Shown here: positions 12,226-25,404 of the stretch, piece by piece
Numbering within the stretch: the stretch's first letter is position 1
Layout: every line of letters starts with the position of its first letter
NCBI GenBank assembly: GCA_036872755.1
Contig: JAVHNS010000005.1
Coordinates: forward strand, 1,488,001-1,552,000
Direction: 5' to 3'
DNA from: Orbilia blumenaviensis
Taxonomy: Eukaryota; Ascomycota; Orbiliomycetes; Orbiliales; Orbiliaceae
Length of the DNA stretch: 64,000 nt
The notes under the pieces: model-generated
What the model saw: the letters and a program-made list of their open reading frames with translations, nothing else
What the model was told of the DNA's origin: nothing
Databases searched by the model: none
Made by a program: the position numbers and the translations under genes

Positions 12226-12391
12226 TAATAGTAATATATATGTTAAATAAGATGTAAGATTATAGTAACGATAGATCTATACCCGCTCCGAAAGCTATGC
12301 AACCTGACCCAAAATAATGCCAATATACCCTGTGTTGAACAAGAAGCCAGCTTCGATATTCTTTCTTCTACCTCCTATTATCTTGATAAAC

Positions 12392-13458
12392 CTAGACGGA
12401 CATTTGCATGGCAATACCCGGCCATGGCTCATACTCCGATAGCTCGAAGTCTTCAAACTTAAAGCTGTCGATATCGGGTACATTCCGCACAATTTTCATC
12501 TTTGGAAATTTCTTGGGTTCTCTGCTTAGTTGCTTCTTTAGCGGTTCAATATGGTCTTTGTAAACATGTGCATCCCCCATGACATGCGTAAATGTACCGG
12601 GTTCTAGGCCGGCGGCATGTGCAATAATCTTTGTCAGAAGAGCATAGCTCGCAATGTTGAATGGGACACCGAGACCCATATCGCACGATCGCTGATACAG
12701 CTGACAATGCAACTGCGGAAGTGGCCCAAAATCTTCACAGCCATCAGGGCCACACACAGGCGCACTAGTACTCTTGGGAAACGAGACGTAGAACTGGGCA
12801 AACATGTGGCAAGGTGGGAGTGCCATAAGTTTGAGGTCTGCGACATTCCAAGCGCTGATGATTATTCTCCTATCGTAAGGATTATTCTTTAACTTGTGGA
12901 TGACTTCTGCAAGCTGGTCGACACCCTGTCCGGTATAGTCTGCATCTGCACCCTTGTACTCTGCACCAAAATGACGCCACTGAAAGCCGTATACGGGCCC
13001 GAGATCACCCTCAGGCCGCTCGGTTAGGCCAATGGAGTCAAGATAAGCACGGGACCCATTTCCATCCCAAATCTTGACACCGTTTGCTTGCAAAGCCGCA
13101 TTGGAAGTGTTTCCTGACACAAACCAGAGAAGCTCATGGATAATAGCACGGAGATGGACACGCTTTGTCGTGAGGAGGGGGAAAGTGTCGTCTTTTAGGG
13201 AGAACTTTAGTGGTGGAGGGGCAAAAACGGAGATAGTACCCGTGCCGGTTCTGTGAGCTTCTTTATTAGCATTTTCCTATGTAGAACCAGTACGAACGAA
13301 GGTTACGCATACCTATCAGGTCTGTGTTCGCCATGGTCGAGGATATACTGGATGAGGTCAAGATATTGATACTCCTCGTGGCGGGCCGAAGAAGAGTCGG
13401 AATCAGCGCCGCTAGTCTTTTCGGCAATAGAGTAGGTTGCGTCTGCAGAAGCCTCCAT
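12392..13458 (-). CDS. CDC21: Thymidylate synthase
   Basis: 334 aa; converts dUMP to dTMP using methylene-tetrahydrofolate. Exons 13458-13313 and 13250-12392; 1005 nt in frame. The intron splits the conserved RPDRTGTGT block (cct gat ag|a acc ggc). Key motifs: substrate loop RTGTGT, catalytic Cys in [12 protein letters not shown], the [17 protein letters not shown] dUMP/folate region, and DAHVYKDH with the C-terminal [11 protein letters not shown] end. Length is close to the yeast enzyme. The start is the first ATG before [10 protein letters not shown]; the first 35 residues are poorly conserved. Confidence 0.97.
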
Positions 13459-16182
13459 TGCAGCTACAAATGTTGCAGTAATTCGGTTCTAGATATCTCG
13501 AGATATCTTCTACTGTAGTCTAGAAAGTGTTGGTATACAGCTACAGCCGATCAGGTTGGTCGTTGAGGTCGAAGTCAAGGTTATGATCCACCCTAGCTTT
13601 TACTTGAGTCGCGGGGTTCAGTCTTTAAACCCCTGTTACTTTCCTCGCCCTTGAGCTTGCCTAGACAGCTCGGATCGATACGCGACGCGCCGGCACAGAG
13701 CTCGTGGTAGGTGATCGGGTATATCGATATATCCGGCCGTAGCAGGAGACCCAACACAACGAGATCAAACTTACAACAGATCTGCCAATTTCGTCGTACA
13801 TACAATCAGATGAGCCTAAGTAAGTCGAAGTTCTGGAATCTAGAGTTTCAACTTGACTCGAATTCGTTCCGAAAGAAAAAAGCTTAAGTTTACTATAATT
13901 CGATATTTTAATGAATAGTACCTTTAAAAGCCATCCGTAATATTAATATTTAACACAGCATAAAAAAAACCAAAAAGCAAACCTAGCCCTAGTACTCACA
14001 ACCGTCCAAATCGATAATACCAATTGGGAACCTCAAGTTAGAATCTTTGCTAAATTTATAAACTCCGTTGAAACAAAATCGCAGCTGTTCCTACAGATGT
14101 ATAAGTAAAATCAGTATGTTATTTTCGCTAAATGGGCGAGCCTGTTAACGTTACCGGTACCAAGCAGAGTCGGCGGGCGCGTGGGCGAATGGGGTGGATA
14201 ACCTTAAATTATCGAGGTTATACTACATTAGCAAACCGCTAGTCCCACGACTAAAGGCCAACCCTTCTGAAGTTTTTTGGACACCATCTGGTTAGTTATA
14301 ACCGGTTTGTGATACTCATCAGCAATAAACCTGCTTTCAACAGTTCGTCGTAGCTGGCTTCATGGCCTATCAGAGCCGCTTACGCCATGACAGGTAATTT
14401 TCTCGGCCATATAGGGGCCCTTTTATCCCGCTCTCGAAGGTGCGTTTGATAATATACTACTCCATGTATTGTGTACCCTCGAATATTAATGGCTTGTGTT
14501 TGTTAAACGAGCAAGATGTCGCTTTGATAGTTTTGGATTACGAAACCATGGAGGGCTGAGCTGATATGTTGAGAGTGGTTTGAACTCGCGAAATCAAACA
14601 TCATGCGAAAGCAATAAACACTAGAAATTGGTGTGTAAGACCTAACCTAGGGGGGATAGACTATAGCCCTGCTTAAAATTCAATTTCGAATTACTACTAA
14701 TGATAGCCTTGGATGCGCCGGTCAAAATCCTTCCAAATATTTTTTCTAGTCTTGGACTACCCTTTATATTTAGAGAGAGATCGGATAATCGAAATATATT
14801 GTGTATGATGGGGAAGATATAGATTTACGGCCTGAGGCCGTATTCTATTGCAAGGGCTGATCTTACGACGGTTCTAATATGATGATATCATGATGATAAA
14901 TCTATAGAAGAATCTAGCATTTCCATAGTTAAACGCTAGGTCTGGTCAGTAATTAAGAAAGTTCGTAGTCTCGGTCCTGGAGGTTCATACAAATGGAAAA
15001 TTATTGACTCTTGCTATAATTGACATTTGTGGGGCGTATGAGTCCAGCATAAACGCCTCTACTGTTGCAATTTGATCAGTTGAGTCGTGAATTCAGCCCC
15101 CGCCCAGGCCTATTTACCGAATTATAGACTAGTTATGTGTTGACTGTTGCAATTTCGGGCCGCGATTTTTTTTTGTATTCCTCTGTGTAGCGATCGACGT
15201 CGGTTGGCAGAAGTATGAGCATGCACATCCTCGATCGACCCACGTGACAATTTACGGGACCAAAATGAGGATATGTCATTACATGGCGGGGCTGGTAGTA
15301 CCAAATTAATGGTACGTGCTATAGCGCTACCGTTACACACCGATTCTAGGCACCCTCTTAACCAAATATCTAGGTATCTCTAAATATTCGACATGCTTGC
15401 ACATATTCATTACCAAGTACCTTAGCGTCATCAACCACTATAATAGATCTGGGTACCACTATTTTTGACTCAAATCTCAAGTAAGGCATCGCATCGACAC
15501 CGATATCGCGGGTCAACGGGTTGGATTAAGTTAACTGACAGGGGTCCAGCTTCAACATGTTAACGGGGCCGGAGATGGATGCATGGAAGCGACCATTCCC
15601 GATTCGATGGCTGGTCATGAGCTGCTGCATTGGACCCACCGGTCGCTGGTTAGCTGCAGGATGATGCATCTCGGTCTGATCTTTAGTGACTTCATCCGTA
15701 TTGCTAACTATCAGATCATGTTTTCTATCGGCCGCCGGGCGGTGGCACCCATTGCATTTGGCCTCCGCCCTTAGATTCCGTGCATGACATTAGTAGGTGT
15801 TAGCACCCGTTTTACGTTTTTTTTTTCATTCCATTATTCGAATTGCACTTGAACATTCCACTTTTTCACTTCTGGTTGAAATTAATCTGAATCTGAATCT
15901 GAATCTGACTAACAAGTACAAGGAGCTCCAGTCAATGAGCCGGTGATAACCCGCGGGGAGTTTTGCATTGGCGCGCATTTTTTGGCGAGATAACAGTCAG
16001 CCTGCCCGAGTCTTATCAGCGCGGGAAAGAATTCTTCTTAGTCCACAATATTATTCTTCTTTTCCTATTCTTTGATACGACTTCTCCGCTTTCCTTTCTT
16101 TCTTTCCCCGTATTTACATCGTCATAATAACGACGTAGGTTCGGGGAATCGTTTTTTTCAATTTCAATTTTTTCTTTCAATT
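13459..16182. other. 2.7 kb gap without a supported gene
   Basis: Mostly AT-rich with scattered stops; no frame resembles a known protein. It contains a palindromic decamer ATGATATCAT at 14882-14891, a CACGTG at about 15241, and four tandem AATCTG units at 15884-15907. The last few hundred bases before 16183 are T/C-rich and likely the AVT1 promoter and leader. AT-rich parts could be decayed repeats, but I could not identify one. Confidence 0.5.
15884..15907. repeat. AATCTG hexamer x4
   Basis: Four perfect tandem copies of AATCTG about 275 bp upstream of the AVT1 start. Simple repeat. Confidence 0.85.
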
Positions 16183-18322
16183 ATGAGCGGACACGGTGAC
16201 GATGTTTTTGAAAACGGCTCTCCGAGCCATCTGGAACCAGGGTCCTGGGGTGGTCGCAGCAACAGACGGTAAATTCCTCCTCCTCCCGCTTTTCCCTCCA
16301 CGAAATTTGTTGAAAAGGTCTCAGAACTGATATCGTTGCCACTTTGTAGATCCTCTTTCACTCCTGCATTTGTAGACCATCTCATCCACGACGTCGGTGG
16401 TGTAAACAGTATCGAAAATTACACCCGTTCGTACATCAGAGCAGTTGGCTTCCAAGAGCTCGCTAGAAGCCCCAGCAACTGGGCCGGCTTCCCCTCTGAC
16501 GACGAAGCCGATCGATACGAAGATGAGGAGGAGCAAATAGAACACGAAGCACAGGAGGAATCATCGGCTGCTGCCCACTACCCCGGCGCCCTGAACTATG
16601 GTACCAGCCCTGGCACTCGTTTCCACGACCATCATCACCCTGGACACCATGCAGCGCATCTCTTCATACCGCGGCAGGGCAGCTTGGCCTCCAGATTGGA
16701 GACAGAGCCCCTGCTCGTACGCAAGGAATCGATTACAGATGAAGATGGGAAGATACATACTGTCAACATTGCAGTTGGGCAGAGCACGATCTACCAGACC
16801 ATTTTCAACTCCATAAACACCCTCGTCGGAATCGGTCTCCTATCCCTACCCCTTGGGTTCCGACTTTCCGGCTGGATCATTGGTATTCTATTCATGGTCT
16901 TTTCGATGTTGTCCACAGCCTATACCGCTAAGATTATCGCCGTATGCATGGACTCGAATCCCGTTCTGATAACGTATGGCGACCTCGCCTGGGCAGCGTT
17001 TGGACGTAAAGGACGAATAATTATCAGTGTAGTCTTCTTCCTGGAGCTTCTGGCCGCTTGTGTCGCCTTGGTTATTCTCTTTGCCGACTCTTTGCATGAC
17101 TTGATGCCCGAGGTATCGGTTCTTACCTGGAAGCTATTCTGTGGATTGGTGCTTACACCGCTATGTTTCCTGCCGTTGAGATTGTTGAGTGTGACGAGCA
17201 TCCTGGGGATCGTCTGCACCTTCAGTATTGTGGGGATGATCTTTATCAGTGGGTTGGCGACACAGGAACCGCCTGGTAGTCTGTTACACCCAGCAAAAAC
17301 TTACCTTCTTCCGGAATACTGGGGTCAGGTGCCACTAAGGTATGGTATTATGACATTAACTTGAGAGTTGGAATAGCTGCTGACAGAACAAATAGTTTGG
17401 GTATTCTCATTAGTCCCTGGGGAGGGCACAGTGTTTTCCCAAATATTTATCGAGACATGCGACACCCGTACAAGTTTGGAAAGTAAGTCAAGTCATCTCC
17501 TAGCTCCACAATATATAATTATAGTTCTAATAATAATGGCCCCATCTATGAATAGGGCAATCAAAGTCACATATACCTTTACTGTGCGTATGGCGTCATT
17601 TTATCCTCCTAAAATGCCTAGCATGCTAATCTTAATTTAGTTCCTCCTGGATCTTAGCATGGCTGTTGCTGGTTATCTACTTTTCGGGGATACTGTTAAG
17701 GATATTGTCACATCGAATATCCTTCTCAACCCGCAAACGAACAAGAAGTTGTCTATTGCACTGGTACGTCTCGATTACTTGGTGTGACGCAATATTTTCT
17801 GATAATTGTGTTATATTTTAGATTTCGTTTATTGCGGCCATTCCGATCACGAAAACACCGCTCAATGCACGTCCAATCATCAGCACATTTGAGGTTTTGC
17901 TGGGCCTCGACCAACGGATTCTCGCACCTGGTGAGGAAGGCGCAGGAATATCGCAATTCGCTCACACAATGTACAGTGTCTTGATTCGAGTTGGATGCGT
18001 CTTTTCTTTTATCACAATTGCAATTTTAGTACCATCGTTTGAAAGAATTATGGTAAGATTACACAATTACCCTTTTTGCGTCAACTAGGGTCTATATGAT
18101 GTGCTGACGGGTGGAATGGGATAGGCATTGATGGGTTCGGCGCTGTGCTTTTTGATATGCATAATTTTGCCTATTGTGTTCCGGCTCCGAATTTTCGCGG
18201 GGAAGCTACCGCGACGAACGGTTATATTAGACTGGTGCTTGATTATTTTCAGCAGTATTCTAGCGATTACAGGGACGGTGACGGCAATGTTGCCGAGGGA
18301 TGTTCTGGTTGGAAAGGCCTGA
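16183..18322 (+). CDS. AVT1: AVT1-type vacuolar amino acid transporter
   Basis: 580-aa amino acid/auxin permease-family transporter (SLC32/36/38-like); yeast Avt1 loads neutral amino acids into the vacuole. Exons 16183-16268, 16350-17339, 17396-17482, 17556-17583, 17641-17763, 17822-18052, 18125-18322; 1743 nt in frame, including a 28-nt exon. The N-terminal about 170 residues are cytosolic: acidic ([13 protein letters not shown]), His-rich, then [12 protein letters not shown], a stretch typical of AVT1. TM1 starts near residue 180 ([20 protein letters not shown]); further family marks are [20 protein letters not shown] and [11 protein letters not shown]. About ten to eleven membrane segments are expected. 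It is tandem with TSC2 downstream. Confidence 0.93.
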
Positions 18323-19899
18323 GTCTGAGGACTTCATCCTCAACAACATATCGGCCAGATTCGGTTCATGATGCGAGATATCCATCGGTCACATATTAGG
18401 GCAGGTAAGGTCAGCGAATACAATGCATGAACATATGAGGTCTGGATTTCCTTGCGTATTAGCGACTTTTTTTTCTTTTTGAATGAGCAATGCGCAATGC
18501 ATGAAGATACTACTTGCTTCCCTCTTTTTTATTTTTATTTTTTTATTTTTGTTTCCTCTGGTGCACGCATGCTGCATATGAGACGGTATCTACGTTTACA
18601 AGACTGATACAAAGGTAGTACGGTACTACCTATCAAGTACTTCTACTATACAACAATACGTATTTCTTTCCTCGTGTATTTTAAACCTCCTTCCCCTGGG
18701 TGTCTACTCCTGGTTAGCTACAAGATAGAATAGACCTGATAAGATACCACGAAGTCGAGTCTCCCGAAGTAGTATATTGATTTGATTGAACCAAAAAAAA
18801 AAAAAAGGAACAATAGAAAGAAAAATAGATAGAGAAAAAAGAACTATGCTGCCAGCTGTATGTCCGTTAGTGGGTCCAAAGCAGCCTCTGCTAACCGAAC
18901 GGCGACGCAGTCTCACTTGTGGACCCCGGACAGTTGGCCCCCACACAGGCGTCTGCCGTGCTGGATGAGGAGACTTTTTTCTTTCTTATCAGCCAGCCAA
19001 TTTCCCACCATTTCCCTGCATCTGACAGTGCGAATGTGTGCAGAGGGCACTACGATACATAGCCAAAGGGCAAGATCAAGATGTCGATTGTTTACAGAGT
19101 GCGAATGCCCCTGGCAGGAACAGACAAGACTGAGAGCGGTGACGGTGCAGTGGGACGGCCTGTCAGATAAATCCGGGGCCGAACTAATCAACTTAAGTTA
19201 ACCACAAACTTCCCAAAAGGCCACCACCAAAAAGTCCAAGCCCAAGACTCACCGCACTGCACTGCATCTTATCACATTCTCCTCTTCACACCCTTAGGTT
19301 CGATTCAGCTGCCAGCTTCATGCACCACTGCATGATTCTGCCCCTTACGCTATACCTGCCTTGTGCATAGTTTACTTTCTTTACCCGGCATTATATATAT
19401 ATACCTCATCCCAATCATGTCCATCGACACTCTTCCAAACCGATGATGCTCTGAAAGCGCTTCGCCTATAACCCTCGTATCTATAAATACCTCCCACCTG
19501 GCACCTTATCCTCCTCGCACACACCGTTTCGCGCTTGCCAGGCGCACTTCAGCCTTACCTACATTCAGAATTCTGGGGAAGTGTTTCAAGGGGAGGAAGG
19601 ATTCTCTTACGTAAAGCTTCACCGCTTCCACACCAGCATGTGCTTTTGTGTCGTTGTTCGGTGGTTCGTAGTTCAATACTAATCTCGCAGATACCTCTTT
19701 TTCATAGTGTACCCCCCTTCGACGGTCCTCGGTCTCTTTGTACAGATTTATTTGCCATATCCTACCTGCTCTTCCCCGACGGTTTCGTCTTGTCTCTTCC
19801 GAACTCGATATACCTATCGTTATTGTCAGTCGGCACTTCGCCGAACTAGAAACCCAGCTACACCGGCCGAACCACGTATAGGCATGAGTCTTAGTCGCC
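18323..19899. other. AVT1-TSC2 intergenic region
   Basis: 1.6 kb with the AVT1 3' UTR and the TSC2 promoter and leader. T-rich patch at 18470-18550, A-rich at 18791-18804, and a TATA-like run at 19391-19403. Short frames on both strands are not supported. Confidence 0.5.
19391..19403 (+). promoter_or_regulatory. TATA-like run upstream of TSC2
   Basis: TTATATATATATA about 0.5 kb before the TSC2 ATG, followed by a pyrimidine-rich stretch. This could be the core promoter if the leader is long; position only, no start-site data. Confidence 0.35.
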
Positions 19900-22800
19900 A
19901 TGTCTCAAGCCGAAAGTTCCGCGGATGGGAAGTCATCCGGCCTGGCTAGGGTCTTTGGCTTCAGCAGAGGTCTCAAATCCTCAGCGGTGTCTTCGCCGAC
20001 GACTGCTGCTGTATCATCCTCACAGTCTCCGTTGCAGTCATCACCAGGATTCCCGTTCCAAACATCCAGCTCGCCACGTCCAGACCTTCAATATGGCACC
20101 AACGGCGGTTATGCTAACGGCATCGATGCTGCGGGAACACCTACAGCTGGGGGATCGATACATACCCATCATTTACTTTTGCAGCTCAAGCACGGCAATC
20201 CGATGACGATGCGAATCAATGCTGCCGAAGCACTCTGCCAAGCGATCGTGGATTATCCCATATCATCGGTCAGCACCGTCTGGCTGACCGCCCAGGATCT
20301 TGCCGATATTCATAATCCGCCCGAAGCTCGGCATGCCGCTTTTCGCTTGCTTATCGGATGCATTTCGCAATCTGAGGGCTCGTCTCTTGATCGCATAATT
20401 TACTTCCGTGCCATTGCCAACAACCACTCCACCAACGACTTTGAACTTCAACTCGAAGCTCTTGTTTCTCTCACAAATAATGGCAAGGACCTCGTTGCTT
20501 TCGAAAGAGATGTCCAACCACTCCTTTCTCGCTGGCTCAAGGCCTGGTTCCGTGAGGCTGCGGCCGCCCGTCAGGCCAGAAAACGCGATAATTTCCCCGC
20601 TACCGTCTTCTCCCCTGCCGAATCCAACCTCCAACAACTTTTCTCCTTCCTTATCAGTGTTGTAAAATTCAGCTTCAAGACATTCCAAGAGAAGGAGCTC
20701 GTACCGCTTCTCAATGACATCCTTACTATCTGCAAAAAGACAACAAGCAAGGAAGATATTACTCGCTCATTGATGTTTGTCGATGCATTAATCACGTACG
20801 GGTATATCCCGAAGGCATCACTTACGCCGTGCATCGAGGTTCTGTGTGGGGCATATGCTACGATACGGGACCTTACGGATGCTACATGGAATGCCATATG
20901 CAATCTTTGCAAATCGTATATGGCACACAATTCCATACTTGCACTAAAGGCGATCTTGGAATCTCCGAGCAGGAAAGAAAGTCAGTTTAACTCTAATACC
21001 CTTCGGGGTGCTGTCTGTTTTTTCGAAAGGCTACTGCTAGGCGCTGGGGAGAATGGACTTCCCGAACTACAGATTTCAACAGTGATGGTAGCCTATCGAG
21101 CTAGCTTGACGGCAAATAACGCACGACTGGAGTTGGATTTATGCCGCGCTATCTACAATATTATATCCAAGAAGGAAGTAACAGACCAAATCTCATTCGA
21201 CGAGTGGGCGATACCGCTTGATATCGTGTATCAGTGTGCTGTGCGTGCCGCGGACCGAGCTCACACTGCGGCTCCGAATCCGGACGCGGCACAAAAGAAG
21301 GACAATATCACGCTAGCGGTCTATAGTTCTATCGCACAGATCATGGGGCAACTAGAGAAGCTGTGCATATCCGTGGACTTCACATCTAGCGAAGTGGTCA
21401 TGGACTTTTTTATGAAAATGAATGGACACCTTTCCGATAGCGGGGCGGAATTAGTGATTAACTACTATGCGACGGAGCATCTCTGCTATCCGTCATGTAG
21501 TGCTTGGCTGCTTAATTCCAGACGCCTAATTGACATTTTCTTTAAGAATCGGGACAGGCCATATACGATACGAGTATCGATATTGTCATTGATTAAAGAT
21601 GTCTACGAAACGATCAAAGAGGTTTGCGACGAGCATAGCTTGCATACTCTCATTGTTGCGGTGTTTGATGTTATGCCCGGAGAATGGGATGAAAGAGTAC
21701 TTGAGAAGTTAGTGAGAGTCGCAGTTGATGTGGCGAAAGATGGGGGTTGGCTGTTGTTTGAGAAAATCATGGGAGTAATGGTAGAGACTCTGGAGAACAA
21801 TACTCTGCAGAGCCAGCAACAACCAATCGATGGTGAGAAAGGGAGGAAAGCAGACTATATTTCACCGTCGAATATCATTACGAGAGGTCTCACTTGGATA
21901 TTTATCCAGAATTTTCAGACAGATCCTACGAGAACTGTTGCAGTCTATGATGAACTCCTCAGGATCGCTGGGTCTAAGGGCTATGAGTTGGATGCAAGAT
22001 TGACAGCTGTGAGGCTCTTAGTCAGGATTAGAGCGGATTCCGAGAATTATATTCATCTTGTTGAAGATACAGAGTCACATAGCTTGGCTACGTTATTCGG
22101 GAAGACCGAAAAGGTAGTGGATGATCCTCCGAGGTCGGATTCAGAATCGGTTTCCTCGGAGGGCCCGGCTACGGGAACAGTTGGGAGGAATACTAGTTTG
22201 AGGAATGTCAATAGCCATGGAACTTTGCCGCGGACCGCGAGTCGGCAGAATATGGAGAAATATGCACGTATCAGGAAAAAGCCTCCAATGTGGGTGTATC
22301 CTGAAGTGAACCCATTTCCAGAGGCGCTACCGCTGGTGGCTAGCCACGAACTTGTGAGTCGCTCAGAGCCTATTAATGATGCTGTGGGATCTGGGACCAC
22401 AACTATGCCCGAAAGGAAAGTATTGAACCTCCGCAAGTGGTTGGATATTGCCAATCGAATTATTGAGAGCGGGACCAATTTTGAGTTTTACTCGTATATC
22501 ATGGTTCATCTGCCCTCCCAATTATCCAACAAGACGTTATTCTCGGAATGCGGCGACCAAGTCCAGCATCTGCGATTAATCATTTGCGAACAACTTCATA
22601 CAAACCGACTCCCGAACCTCGACCTCCCCAACGAAGTCAAGAAAGCAGATCTCGCAGTCGCCTTGATTCACCTCCTCACGGTCCTTATTTCGTACCAAGA
22701 ATACTTTAGCAGGACGGATCAGGAAGCTATCGTGAAGGCATTCCAGTTGGGCCTTCATTCGTGGCAGAGAACTGCAAAACCATGCATCCATGCCCTTTCA

Positions 22801-24650
22801 ATCTGCATCTACGAACTCCCCATGGCGACTACGAAGTTTTTGCCAGGGATACTCGTCAAGCTTTCACAGATCATTACAACTTCAGCAGTCAGCGTTCATA
22901 TTCTGGAGTTTTTATCCTTGTTGGCCCATCTACCATCTACTACTGTGAACTTTACAGAACCGGACTACAAGAGTGTGTTCGCCATTGCATTCAGGTATAT
23001 TCAGCATACGAAGGAGACGCATCTAAACCGGTCTGCATCGCTACATAAGGGGAAGGAAACCTCTAATCACCACCCACCAGAGGCCAATCACCACACCCAA
23101 GAGCAGCCTCAGATCTCGCAATACGTCTTAACCCTCGCGTACAACGTCATATCTACGTGGTTTCTAGCATTGAAACTTAGTGATAGGGCAAAGTATGTTA
23201 CATGGATTACTCGCGGATTGATTCTCGGCGATGGAGGACATAGGGATGTCCTTGACGAGCAGAGTCAGGCGACCATTGACATGTTGAGACGGTTTACGTA
23301 TGCGGATGCGGAGGTAAAGAACCAGGTCAAAGCCGTCCAGATGGCGAGTCATACCAAGAGTACGAAGAGCTGGTTGTTGGGGTCAAAGATTATTACGATT
23401 AATACCTCAATTGTTACGGGCGTTTCGCAGGTGATTATTCGGCAGCCGGTGAGTACAAAATTCATTATCCACCCTTTGTTATCTTCTGTGCTAATTGATA
23501 TGTGTAGTCTGGAAGCTCGAGTTTTAATTTAAGCCCTGAGTCTCAGCAGGCGCAGAGTATTCTTCAGGGAACTTTCACGCCTGAAGCTTTGAACGGGGAC
23601 AATGGGGCCGAACAGGAGAGCCCTATTGACAGAGCTCATCACCCTGTTTTCGAAGCTACTCGACAGCCGGCGGTCCTTCCCAGTCATGTGCTCATGCAAA
23701 TTACCACCGATGTATCTTCCGAGATTTCTCGTCCCGTCCTACTTCCAGAAGACGATCAAACATTACGAGCGATCAATGTCTTTGACCGTATTCCGGTTGT
23801 TGACTTCCACAAAATTGGCGTGGTGTATGTTGGCTCTGGTCAAACCGAGGAAACCGAAATTCTTTCCAATGTGATGGGCTCCTCCGACTATACCGACTTC
23901 GTCGACAACCTCGGGGACCTCATCACTCTTCAAGGTTCCACTATCAACACTGGTGGCTTAGACCGCGAAATCAACATGGACGGCGAATTCGCCTTCTACT
24001 GGAGTGACAAGATTACACAGATTATATTCCATGTTACGACCATGATGCCCACGAACCGAATTCACGACCCACAATGCACGAACAAGAAACGACATATTGG
24101 GAACGACTTTGTTAATATTATATTCAATAATTCCGGCTTGCCATGGAAATTTAATACCATTCCTTCGCAATTTAATTTTGTGAGCATTGTCATTACTCCC
24201 GAAGCTAAGACGGGATTTCTTGCGACTCGCCTCAAGAACTGGGATGAAGCGGACAAAGGGTACTATAAAGTCCAACTCGTGGGCAAACAAGGACTTCCGG
24301 AGATATCTCCTGCCAGCGCAACAGCAGAAGGGAGCGGGAAGATGGTCAGCGGGAAGAACCTGTCGGCGTTCGTGAGGAACCTAGCTTTGAATGCCAGTGT
24401 CTTTTCGCATGTCTACAACGAAGGCGGTCTCGATTTCGTGAGTAATTGGAGACACCGGCTCAGAGGGATTAACAAATTAAGAGAGAAGTTGGGTGTGGCG
24501 GTTAGTCCTGGAAGCCGGGCGAGCGATTACAGAAGAATTTCGTTGGCTGGAAGTGTGGCCAGTAGTACAGAGGTGATGCAGGCGGAGAGAGCAGATGCGA
24601 ATGAAATGGATGGGTTGTTGGAGAATGTGGATTTTTCGAAGTGGACTTGA
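19900..24650 (+). CDS. TSC2: Tuberin (TSC2) Rheb GTPase-activating protein
   Basis: 1563 aa; exons 19900-23448 and 23508-24650, 4692 nt in frame. With TSC1 it inactivates Rheb and so restrains TORC1 when nutrients are short. A Ser-rich N-terminus precedes a long alpha-helical tuberin region (about residues 85-1150), then a Rap/Ran-GAP domain from about residue 1285 (HKIGVVYVGSGQTEETEIL). The catalytic Asn-thumb helix is intact: KKRHIGNDFVNIIFNNSG, Asn near residue 1382. INMDGEFAFYWSDKITQIIF and SQFNFVSIVITPE are further tuberin-specific blocks. Chosen ATG gives MSQAESSADGK; the only upstream ATG nearby opens a two-codon frame. Convergent with LAS21. Confidence 0.95.
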
Positions 24651-25404
24651 TCGGAACAATATTGATGACGCATTATCTCAAGTTCTGAATCTTCCGCGGT
24701 ACTCTATTCTTTTCTTTTGCCTTTTGGTTTTGCTTGGGTCTCTTATCTTATTTTACCTCCTCCCCCCCCCCAAAAGTTCGATCAATATATTTTTTCCCTC
24801 TTGAGCCTTTCTTGTTCTTGTGTTTAAATTCCCCGAAGATAAGGGCGGAGTACATGGCGAAAGTTAACAAACATCTCATATCAATATCTACCATAGTCTC
24901 TTTTTTTATTTCTTTTTTATTTATTTTTTAGCGTTTATCTTTCGTTTTTTTTTTCGATTCACAAAAGTCTTGTTTCTCATTATTTTTCTTCCTCTTCATT
25001 TACATATATCCTCATACCCGTTGTTAAGTTCGTTTATCCATATCCGTGATATATATTATATACCCACCTCATATCTAGAAGGAAGGTCTTCATGGAAATT
25101 CGCATTTACAGTATAGGAAATCGAACACATCAACTATGCATTCCAACCAACCGCGAGATCATATCTATATTATAAATGGTTCATGAAGCATCATATAACA
25201 GTCATTGCGACCAGTGCATTCTAGCGATTTATGAATTCGAACCTGCAAACGCTATGTCCAGAGAGCAGTGTAAACACAAAAGAAAACCCTAATATACCCA
25301 TATCTTTACCGGGTACCAGTACCTCGTCCCCTGGACCATGGACTGACATGATTCCTCACTTAATTATTTAGTTAGTACCCAACGACGCTTCTATTAATAT
25401 ATTA
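24651..25404. other. TSC2/LAS21 convergent 3' region
   Basis: 754 bp between stops, T-rich on the + strand (runs at about 24900-24955). Contains both 3' UTRs; nothing else seen. Confidence 0.5.
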
